Assembly: GCA_017987055.1 (NCBI GenBank)
Contig: JAGNUJ010000121.1
Location: 1 to 5,024 of the forward strand
From: Giesbergeria sp.
GTDB taxonomy: Bacteria > Pseudomonadota > Gammaproteobacteria > Burkholderiales > Burkholderiaceae_C
Direction: 5' to 3'
Length of the DNA stretch: 5,024 nt
Below the pieces are notes generated by a model. That model was not told where the DNA came from. It ran no database searches and was given only the letters and a program-made list of their open reading frames with translations. Numbering within the stretch: the stretch's first letter is position 1; the number at the start of each line of letters is the position of its first letter. Below are positions 1-5,024 of the stretch, one piece after another. Both the position numbers and the translations under genes were made by a program.

Positions 1-1940
1 AAGACAATTTCACGGCCTCGCTCGACGGTACGCAAGAAATTGGGCTGGCCGTGCTGGCGACCACGCTGTCTATCGTCGCGGTGTTTTTGCCGATTGGTTT
101 TATGGGCGGCATCATCGGCAAGTTTTTTCACGAGTTTGGCCTGACGATTGCCGTGGCGGTGCTGATTTCGATGTTTGTCAGCTTCACGCTGGACCCGATG
201 CTGTCGAGCATTTGGCACGACCCGAGCATCCACCGGCATGGTGTGGCGGGCGACAGTGCCGAGCCGCCGCGCAATTTTTACGACAAAACCATTGGCCGCG
301 TCACCAGCTGGTTTGACCGCAGCACCGAACGGCTGGCGCAGGGTTATCAGCGCATTTTGGGTTGGGCGCTGGTGCATAAATTGAGCACTTTGGCGCTTGC
401 CGGAGCGATTTTTATCGCCAGCATTTTTATGGTGCCGCTGCTGGGCACCGAGTTTGTGCCCAAGGCCGATTTCTCAGAAACTGCGATCAACTTCTACACC
501 CCGGTCGGCTCGTCGCTGGAGACCACCGAGGCCAAGACCCGCCAAGTCGAAGCGCTGGTGCGCGAGTTGCCCGAGGTGCGCTACACCCTCTCGACGCTGA
601 ACACTGGCAGCGCGCAGGGCAAGATGTATTCCAACATCTACATCCGCTTGGTCGATCGCAACCAGCGCAGCCGCAGCGTCGATGACATGTCCAGCGTGCT
701 GCGCCAGCAGTTGCAGCAAATTCCCGGCATCACCGTGACGCACGTCGGCCTGCTGGACCCGATGGGCGGGCAAAAGCAAATCGAGTTCTCGCTGCAAGGA
801 CCTGATTTGCAAGAGCTGGCGCGCCTGACGCAAACCGTCAGCGACAAAATTCGCGGCATTCCCGGCTTGGTCGATTTGGATTCCAGCCTGAAAAACGACA
901 AGCCGGTGATTGACGTGCAGGTGCGCCGCGATGCGGCCTCTGATTTGGGGCTGAACGTGGCGTCGATGGCGAATGCTTTGCGCACGCTGATCGCCGGCCA
1001 AACCGTCGGCAACTGGCGCGCACCGGATGACCAAGCCTACGATGTCAACGTGCGCTTGGCACCCGAAGCGCGCAGCACGCCGCAAGATTTGGAACGCCTG
1101 CCATTTACCGTGACGGGCGCCGATGGCCAGAGCCGCATCGTGCGCCTGAACCAAGTGGCCAGCGTGCGCGAGTCCACCGGCCCGAACCAAATCAACCGCC
1201 GCGACCTGACGCGCGAAGTCTCCCTCAACGCCAACATTGACCAGCGCTCGACCGGTGAAGTCTCTAGCGACATCAAGGCGGCGCTGGCCACGGTGGCTTT
1301 TCCGCCCGGCTACCGTTACCAGTTTGGTGGCGCGACGAAAAATATGAGCGAGGCGTTTGGCTACGCCATCTCGGCGCTGGTGCTGGCGATTGTGTTTATC
1401 TACATGATTTTGGCCAGCCAGTTCAAAAGCTTTGTGCAGCCACTGGCGCTCATGACCGCGCTGCCGCTGACGCTGATTGGGGTGGTGCTGGCGCTGCTGA
1501 TGTTTGGCTCGGCGCTGTCGATGTTTTCCATCATTGGCGTGGTGATGCTGATGGGTTTGGTGACGAAAAACGCCATCTTGCTGGTGGACTTTGCCATCCG
1601 CGCCCGCAGCGAACACATGGGCGACGATGGCCAAATGCACGCTGGCCTAGAGCGCGCCGAGGCGCTGCTGCTGGCCGCTCGCGTGCGCCTGCGCCCGATT
1701 TTGATGACCACGCTGGCGATGATTTTTGGCATGGCGCCGCTGGCCTTTGCACTGACCGAAGGCTCCGAGCAGCGCGCCCCAATGGGCCAAGCGGTGATTG
1801 GCGGCGTCATCACCTCGTCGCTGCTGACGCTGGTGGTGGTGCCGGTGATGTATTGCTATATGGACGATTTGGCGCAATGGGCACGCCGGGTTCTGGCAGG
1901 CAAGGGGCAGTGCCGCCCTAGAATTGACGGTTTGTCCTGA
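1..1940 (+). CDS. RND (HAE-1 family) multidrug efflux permease, C-terminal part; 5' end outside window
   Basis: Proton-driven inner-membrane pump subunit that exports drugs or other hydrophobic compounds through a periplasmic adaptor and a TolC-type channel. The frame is open from base 3, so the GTG at 51 is internal rather than the start. The 645 visible residues are roughly the last 60% of a family protein of about 1,040 aa. In order: TM5 (about 39-110, ending FMGG), TM6 (about 135-200, with FTLDPML), TM7 (about 372-443), the second periplasmic porter/docking loop (about 447-1340), then TM8 (about 1356-1415) to TM12 (about 1791-1862). The TM10 motif [13 protein letters not shown] carries the conserved proton-relay lysine (codon 1566-1568; AcrB Lys940 equivalent). 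The TM4 aspartates that partner it lie upstream, out of view. No frameshift or internal stop is seen. Substrate cannot be told from sequence. The adaptor gene is presumably upstream, and the TolC-family gene at 3233 is a plausible partner. Confidence 0.95.
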   Translation, partial: DNFTASLDGTQEIGLAVLATTLSIVAVFLPIGFMGGIIGKFFHEFGLTIAVAVLISMFVSFTLDPMLSSIWHDPSIHRHGVAGDSAEPPRNFYDKTIGRVTSWFDRSTERLAQGYQRILGWALVHKLSTLALAGAIFIASIFMVPLLGTEFVPKADFSETAINFYTPVGSSLETTEAKTRQVEALVRELPEVRYTLSTLNTGSAQGKMYSNIYIRLVDRNQRSRSVDDMSSVLRQQLQQIPGITVTHVGLLDPMGGQKQIEFSLQGPDLQELARLTQTVSDKIRGIPGLVDLDSSLKNDKPVIDVQVRRDAASDLGLNVASMANALRTLIAGQTVGNWRAPDDQAYDVNVRLAPEARSTPQDLERLPFTVTGADGQSRIVRLNQVASVRESTGPNQINRRDLTREVSLNANIDQRSTGEVSSDIKAALATVAFPPGYRYQFGGATKNMSEAFGYAISALVLAIVFIYMILASQFKSFVQPLALMTALPLTLIGVVLALLMFGSALSMFSIIGVVMLMGLVTKNAILLVDFAIRARSEHMGDDGQMHAGLERAEALLLAARVRLRPILMTTLAMIFGMAPLAFALTEGSEQRAPMGQAVIGGVITSSLLTLVVVPVMYCYMDDLAQWARRVLAGKGQCRPRIDGLS

Positions 1941-1976
1941 TCGCCGCCACTTTTTTGCTTTATCTGGAGATTTACC

Positions 1977-2693
1977 ATGAACATGCCCCTGAACTCGCCC
2001 CCTGAACTCGTCAACGACCCGGTCGAGCAAGCCCGCTACAACATGGTTGAGCAGCAAATTAAGACTTGGCTGGTACACGATGTAGAAATTTTGGCGGCAT
2101 TGGCCCACGTCAAGCGCGAGCAGTTCGTGCCGCCCGCTTGCAGCGGCATGGCCTTTATGGACATGGAAATTCCGCTGTACGGCGCGCCCGAAGACATTGA
2201 GCGCACCGGCCTGTGCATGCTGGCGCCCAAAATTGAAGCGCGCATGTTGCAAGACTTGAAAATTCAAAAGCACGAGCGCGTACTCGAAATTGGTGCCGGT
2301 TCTGGCTACATGGCTGCGCTGCTGGCCCACCGCGCCCACCATGTCGTCACGCTAGAAATCGTCCCCGAGCTGGCCGAAATGGCGCGTGAGAACCTAGAAA
2401 GCGCAGGCGTTAGCAACGTCACCGTGCGCCAAGCCGATGGCGCAGCGCCGGGCACCATTGCCGAAGGCCCGTTTGATGTCATTGTGCTGAGCGGTTCGGT
2501 CGCTGCCGTGCCACAAGAGCTGCTGGCGCAACTGCGCGACGGTGGCCGTTTGGGCGCTATCACTGGGCAAGACCCGGTCATGCGCGCCACCTTTGTGCAG
2601 CGCATTGGCGACCGCTTTGTGACTACCATTCCATGGGACACCAATGCTGCGCGCTTGGTCAACTTCCCCGAGCCAGCGTCTTTTAAGTTCTAA
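1977..2693 (+). CDS. Protein-L-isoaspartate O-methyltransferase family protein, atypical active site
   Basis: A 238-aa class I SAM-dependent methyltransferase of the PCMT family. Classical members methylate isoaspartyl residues in damaged proteins to start their repair. Seen here: an N-terminal helical part with the family pattern YNMVEQQI...REQFVP (residues 21-52); SAM motif I VLEIGAGSG (102-110) with the following acidic residue E127; ADG (153-155); a motif II-like PFDVIVLSG (165-173); and LRDGGRLGAITG (186-197). Anchored on motif I, the classical TISQP segment with its active-site Ser aligns without gaps to CMLAP (80-84), so Ser becomes Leu82 and the preceding Gln-Thr is also lost. SAM binding is likely, but isoaspartate repair is doubtful. 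The ATG at 1977 is chosen because GGAGA (1966-1970) sits 6 bases before it; an ATG at 1983 is less well spaced. It lies 36 bases after the RND gene and 3 before the rhodanese. From memory, divergent PCMT proteins of this kind are often found next to tolC in proteobacteria. Confidence 0.9.
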   Translation: MNMPLNSPPELVNDPVEQARYNMVEQQIKTWLVHDVEILAALAHVKREQFVPPACSGMAFMDMEIPLYGAPEDIERTGLCMLAPKIEARMLQDLKIQKHERVLEIGAGSGYMAALLAHRAHHVVTLEIVPELAEMARENLESAGVSNVTVRQADGAAPGTIAEGPFDVIVLSGSVAAVPQELLAQLRDGGRLGAITGQDPVMRATFVQRIGDRFVTTIPWDTNAARLVNFPEPASFKF

Positions 2694-2696
2694 ACC

Positions 2697-3077
2697 ATGA
2701 TTGCCCACGTTCGTCCCGTGCAACTACAAGTTTGGTTTGAGCAACTCGCCGCCAACGGTGACGCTCCGCCCGGTTTGGCGCCACTGGTGCTGGATGTGCG
2801 CGAGCCTTGGGAGCTGCAAATTGCCAGCATTAAAGCGCCGCAAGGCTTTGAGAGCTTGGGAGGCTTAGAGACGCTGGCTATGCCAATGCAAAGCATTCCC
2901 GCCCGCTTGGCCGAGTTGGACAAAACCCGCCCCATTGCCTGCCTGTGCCACCACGGAATGCGCAGCCAAAGCGTGGCGGCGTTTTTAGTGCAGCACGGCT
3001 TTGAGGCGGTGGCCAACATCACCGGCGGCATCAGCGCGTGGTCGCGCGAGCTGGATGCATCGGTGCCACAGTATTAG
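2697..3077 (+). CDS. Single-domain rhodanese-like sulfurtransferase
   Basis: A 126-aa cytoplasmic protein made of one rhodanese domain, close in size to GlpE-type enzymes. Rhodaneses carry sulfur as a persulfide on a catalytic Cys and pass it from thiosulfate or another donor to an acceptor. Seen here: the N-terminal signature VLDVREPWE (residues 31-39), the active-site loop CHHGMRS (84-90) fitting CxxGxR with Cys84 as nucleophile, and the C-terminal signature GGISAWSRELD (110-120). All key residues are present, so it should be active; the physiological donor and acceptor cannot be told. No signal peptide is apparent. The ATG lies 3 bases after the methyltransferase stop, and the preceding bases contain no good Shine-Dalgarno sequence, which suggests translation coupled to the upstream gene. 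The two genes therefore almost certainly share a transcript. Why a sulfurtransferase sits between an efflux permease and TolC is unknown. Confidence 0.93.
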   Translation: MIAHVRPVQLQVWFEQLAANGDAPPGLAPLVLDVREPWELQIASIKAPQGFESLGGLETLAMPMQSIPARLAELDKTRPIACLCHHGMRSQSVAAFLVQHGFEAVANITGGISAWSRELDASVPQY

Positions 3078-3089
3078 CCGTCTGCGTGC

Positions 3090-3152
3090 AAATTTATACT
3101 GTTTTTGGCCTCTAGCCCTTTAAACACGGGCGCTAGCAGCTATTAATTTTGA
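3090..3152. repeat. Imperfect palindromic intergenic repeat, Comamonadaceae-type dispersed element
   Basis: An imperfect inverted repeat lies between the rhodanese and tolC genes. The inner arms are CTAGCCC (3112-3118) and GGGCGCTAG (3128-3136) around a 9-base loop, with a 2-base bulge on the right. The outer arms also match imperfectly: AAATTTATACTG (3090-3101) against the complement of CAGCTATTAATTTT (3137-3150). The words GGCCTCTAGC and GCTAGCAGCTAT resemble a short element I remember as frequent in intergenic regions of Acidovorax, Polaromonas and Rhodoferax. Only one copy is visible here, so the repeat status rests on recognition. It lacks the GC stem plus T-run of a standard terminator. 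Its role is unknown. Confidence 0.6.
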
Positions 3153-3194
3153 TGCGCGGCATTCGCAGGTTGGGTTGGACTCAACCCCGCATCA
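3150..3194 (+). other. Predicted stem-loop in the tolC leader
   Basis: The outer stem TGATGCG (3150-3156) pairs perfectly with CGCATCA (3188-3194). Directly inside its right arm, GGGTTG (3172-3177) pairs with CAACCC (3182-3187) around the tetraloop GACT. A 15-base left bulge (3157-3171) separates the two stems. A second CGCATC at 3198-3203 could compete for the same left arm. The structure ends about 25 bases before the tolC ribosome-binding site, so in the mRNA it would lie in the 5' leader. It has no T-run and is therefore not a standard terminator. Read by eye; no folding energy was calculated. Confidence 0.4.
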
Positions 3195-3218
3195 CCCCGC
3201 ATCGGTCTCCAATTCAAC

Positions 3219-3223
3219 AAGGA
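3219..3223 (+). promoter_or_regulatory. Ribosome-binding site deciding the tolC start
   Basis: AAGGA ends 9 bases before the ATG at 3233. It supports that start over the in-frame TTG at 3149 and ATG at 3152, which have no comparable site, fall in the repeat or leader, and would put 28 or 27 uncharacteristic residues before the signal peptide. Confidence 0.75.
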
Positions 3224-3232
3224 TCTCTCCAC

Positions 3233-4609
3233 ATGCAGCCGCTTCGATCGCTCTCTTTGTCTTGGCGTTTAGGTGTGGGATTGGGTTTAGCGCTGGGCAG
3301 CGCTGCGTTGGCACCGGTCCAAGCGCAAAGCTTGGTTGAGCTGTTGAATGCCGCGCGCAGCTACGATGCGCCGTGGCAGTCGGCCAAAGCGCAGTTGGAT
3401 GCCTCAGTTGCTCGCGCTGACCAAGCCCGCGCCGGCTTGCTGCCCAGCGCGGCGCTCTCGGGCAGTGTCTCGCGTGCGCACAACGAGCTCAGCGCCTCGA
3501 CATTGCCTAGCCGCGCCACCAGCGGCATGACCACACAAAGCGTTGGCATCAACGCCAGCCAACCGCTGTACCGTCCCGCCAATCGCATTGCACTGCAACA
3601 AGGTTTGCATGGTGTCGATCTAGCGCGGGCGCAGTTGGACGCGGCCACGCAAGACCTGCTGGTACGCGTTAGCCAAGGCTATTTTGACGTGCTGGCGGCG
3701 CAAGACACGCTGACTTTTGTGCAGGCGCAAAAAGCCGCTGTTTCCGAACAACTGGCCGCTGCTAAGCGCAATTTTGAGGTTGGCACCAGCACCGTTACCG
3801 ACTCGCGCGAAGCGCAGGCGCGCTTTGACTTGGTCAGAGCGCAAGAAATTGCGGCTGAAAATGATTTGCGCGTCAAAAATCTGGCACTGGATCAACTCGT
3901 CGGCAAAGACGCAACCCAGCCACTGCCATTGGCAACACCGCTGCCACCCCTGCCGTTGTTGGCGCTGGAGCCAGACAACGTGGCCGCTTGGGTGCAGCAA
4001 GCCCAAGACGCCACCACCCAGCCGCTGCTGCGCCAAGCCGCGATAGCGCTGGCCGTGGCCGAGTTGGAAACCCAAAAAGCCCAAACCGGCCATCTGCCGA
4101 CGGTTGATTTGCAAGCGGGCTACAACGTGCAGCGCTCACCCAACGGCACCATGACGCTGCCGGGCGTCAACAGCCGCGTCAATAACGCCAGCATTGGCGT
4201 GGCGCTGAACCTGCCGCTGTTTGCTGGCTTTGCGGTGCAAAACCGCGTCAAAGAAACGCTGGCGCTGCAAGACAAAGTCCGTGCTGATTTTGACGACCTG
4301 CGCCGCACCCTCGCGCAAAACACGCGCGCTGCTTTTTATGGGGTGCAGTCGGGCCAAGGTCAGGTCAAAGCGCTCGAAGCGGCTGAGCTGTCGAGCCAAA
4401 GCGCGCTGGAGGCCAATCAGCTGGGTTACCAAGTAGGCGTGCGCATTAACATCGATGTGCTTAACGCGCAAAGCCAGCTCTACCAAACCAAGCGCGACTT
4501 GGCGCAGGCGCGCTACAACCTGTTGCTAGGCAAGCTCAAACTGCGCCAAGCCGCTGGTACGCTGACTGAAGCTGACGTGCAGGCCATTAACGCGCTGTTA
4601 CAGCCGTAA
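3233..4609 (+). CDS. tolC: TolC family outer-membrane efflux channel protein
   Basis: A 458-aa outer-membrane factor. As a trimer it forms a beta-barrel and long periplasmic alpha-helical tunnel, the exit duct for RND pumps or type I secretion. Residues 1-31 are a signal peptide: Arg5 and Arg12, a hydrophobic stretch (about 13-28), and cleavage probably after VQA (29-31), leaving QSLVELL as the mature N-terminus. The two internally repeated halves of the family are visible. Repeat 1 has SVGINASQPLYRP (103-115) and FEVGTSTVTDSREAQARFDL (181-200). Repeat 2 has SIGVALNLPLFAGF (320-333) and YQVGVRINIDVLNAQSQL (399-416). Between them is a Pro/Leu-rich linker (about 230-246). There is no lipobox Cys, which favours a TolC-like over an OprM/NodT-like lipoprotein. 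Length matches the family. It follows the rhodanese by 155 bases that include a repeat and a structured leader, so it may have its own promoter, though I cannot name one. The RND permease upstream is the obvious candidate partner. Confidence 0.95.
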   Translation: MQPLRSLSLSWRLGVGLGLALGSAALAPVQAQSLVELLNAARSYDAPWQSAKAQLDASVARADQARAGLLPSAALSGSVSRAHNELSASTLPSRATSGMTTQSVGINASQPLYRPANRIALQQGLHGVDLARAQLDAATQDLLVRVSQGYFDVLAAQDTLTFVQAQKAAVSEQLAAAKRNFEVGTSTVTDSREAQARFDLVRAQEIAAENDLRVKNLALDQLVGKDATQPLPLATPLPPLPLLALEPDNVAAWVQQAQDATTQPLLRQAAIALAVAELETQKAQTGHLPTVDLQAGYNVQRSPNGTMTLPGVNSRVNNASIGVALNLPLFAGFAVQNRVKETLALQDKVRADFDDLRRTLAQNTRAAFYGVQSGQGQVKALEAAELSSQSALEANQLGYQVGVRINIDVLNAQSQLYQTKRDLAQARYNLLLGKLKLRQAAGTLTEADVQAINALLQP

Positions 4610-4688
4610 TTGGCGCAATTGGTACCCATCTCCCCGGAAATCCCTGCTGCGCAGAAGCAAAAAAGCGCTTTAAACTGCTTTGCCTGAT

Positions 4689-4727
4689 AGCCCGAGCGCT
4701 CTGTTCGTTTGGGCTGGTTCTCAGCCC
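4689..4727 (+). other. Mutually exclusive hairpins in the leader of the Liv-type binding-protein gene
   Basis: Three complementary segments lie in the 152-base gap after tolC. AGCCCGAGCG (4689-4698) can pair with CGTTTGGGCT (4706-4715) over 10 bp, two of them G-U, around a 7-base loop. GGGCTG (4711-4716) can instead pair perfectly with CAGCCC (4722-4727) around a 5-base loop. The two helices share 4711-4715, so they cannot form together. Neither is followed directly by a T-run; the nearest, at 4744-4748, lies 17 bases on. The pattern allows a leader switch or transcript-end structure but does not prove one. Confidence 0.35.
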
Positions 4728-4761
4728 TGCAGGCTTGGCTTCATTTTTGAAAGATTTTTCC

Positions 4762-5024
4762 ATGAGCACTCCGTTTCGTTTCAAGACCGTCGTCGCCGCT
4801 ATGGGTCTGGCCGGCACCATGCTGTTTTCAGCTGCCCACGCGCAGAACATCAAAATTGCCATGGTGATTCCGACCACCGGCGCGCTGACCCAATACGGTG
4901 ACATGGTCAAAGAAGGCGCGACTACCGCGGTTGAGATGGCCAACGCTGCGGGCGGCATCAATGGCAAGAAAATCGAATTGGTCGCGGTGGACGACGCTTG
5001 CGAGCCCAAGCAAGGCCCGGTCGC
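4762..5024 (+). CDS. Branched-chain amino acid ABC transporter substrate-binding protein (LivJ/LivK-like), N-terminal part; 3' end outside window
   Basis: The first 87 codons of a periplasmic type I solute-binding protein, which captures leucine, isoleucine, valine or a related ligand and delivers it to a Liv-type ABC importer. The start ATG is followed by a signal peptide: Arg6 and Lys8, a hydrophobic core (about 10-25), and cleavage after AHA (25-27). The mature part begins QNIKIAMVIPTTG, the first strand of the periplasmic-binding fold, then has YGDMVKEGATTAVEMANAAGGING (45-68, read with the strand that follows it) and DDACEPKQ (77-84). The last motif closely matches DDACDPKQ of E. coli LivJ/LivK, where the Cys forms a disulfide. 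GAAAGA (4749-4754) is a weak ribosome-binding site 7 bases upstream. Related proteins bind other ligands such as aromatic compounds or amides, so specificity is open. The permease and ATPase genes would be expected to the right. Confidence 0.93.
   Translation, partial: MSTPFRFKTVVAAMGLAGTMLFSAAHAQNIKIAMVIPTTGALTQYGDMVKEGATTAVEMANAAGGINGKKIELVAVDDACEPKQGPV

Noticed and set aside
474..1640. 388-aa open frame on the minus strand inside the RND gene
   Set aside because: It lies wholly antisense to a well-supported permease, and its translation is rich in His, Gln, Arg and Ala with no domain or membrane pattern. It is the usual shadow of biased codon use.
1941..1976. Terminator or promoter between the RND and methyltransferase genes
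   Set aside because: There is a T-run at 1951-1956 but no stem directly before it, and the gap is too short for a clear promoter. Only the ribosome-binding site is supported.
1647..2342. 231-aa open frame on the minus strand spanning the RND/methyltransferase junction
   Set aside because: Antisense to two real genes, with low-complexity His/Gln/Arg-rich composition and no recognisable motif.
3095..3100. TATACT as a -10 promoter box for tolC
   Set aside because: It matches the -10 consensus at five of six bases, but no TTGACA-like box stands 16-18 bases upstream, and the hexamer lies within the palindromic repeat arm.
3149..3232. N-terminal extension of TolC from TTG 3149 or ATG 3152
   Set aside because: The extension overlaps the repeat and leader hairpin, lacks a ribosome-binding site, and would bury the signal peptide behind 27-28 residues. 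ATG 3233 has AAGGA 9 bases upstream.
4645..4687. Rho-independent terminator after tolC around the AAAGCGCTTT palindrome
   Set aside because: The palindrome has no room for a loop beyond 3 bp, alternative stems are short, and on the + strand the nearby run is A rather than T. No convergent gene needs a minus-strand terminator here.
4680..4901. TTG-initiated 73-aa frame as an attenuation leader peptide
   Set aside because: It has no ribosome-binding site, no cluster of Leu, Ile or Val codons, and overruns the signal peptide of the Liv-type gene in another frame.
4587..5009. 140-aa minus-strand frame over the Liv-type gene
   Set aside because: The + strand frame has a signal peptide and the LivJ/LivK motif DDACEPKQ; the minus frame shows no family features.

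Overview
The window reads as the chromosome of a Gram-negative betaproteobacterium, most likely a Burkholderiales member of the Comamonadaceae type. Three things point there: moderately high GC with codon use typical of that group; the order RND permease, PCMT-family methyltransferase, rhodanese, TolC; and an intergenic repeat at about 3090-3152 that I recognise from memory as a dispersed Comamonadaceae element. This placement is inference; no database was searched.

Layout: all five genes are on the + strand. (1) The C-terminal 645 residues of an RND (HAE-1 type) inner-membrane efflux permease run in from the left edge and stop at 1940. (2) After 36 bases comes a 238-aa protein of the protein-L-isoaspartate methyltransferase family. 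It keeps the SAM-binding fold, but Leu replaces the conserved active-site Ser. (3) Three bases later comes a 126-aa single-domain rhodanese with an intact Cys loop. (4) A 155-base gap holds the repeat, a structured leader and a clear ribosome-binding site, followed by a 458-aa TolC-family outer-membrane channel with a signal peptide. (5) A 152-base gap with mutually exclusive hairpins precedes the first 87 codons of a secreted LivJ/LivK-like branched-chain amino acid binding protein, cut by the right edge.

How the genes fit together: the RND permease and the TolC channel are the inner- and outer-membrane parts of a tripartite efflux pump. The periplasmic adaptor would be expected upstream of the window. 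The methyltransferase-like and rhodanese genes between them are probably co-transcribed with each other and perhaps with the permease. The repeat and leader upstream of tolC suggest that tolC can be expressed separately. The Liv-type gene looks like the start of an unrelated nutrient-uptake unit.

I see no mobile element, CRISPR array, tRNA or rRNA, and no clearly new multi-gene system. The points most worth a second look are the methyltransferase lacking the usual catalytic residue beside tolC, the dispersed repeat, and the two structured leaders.
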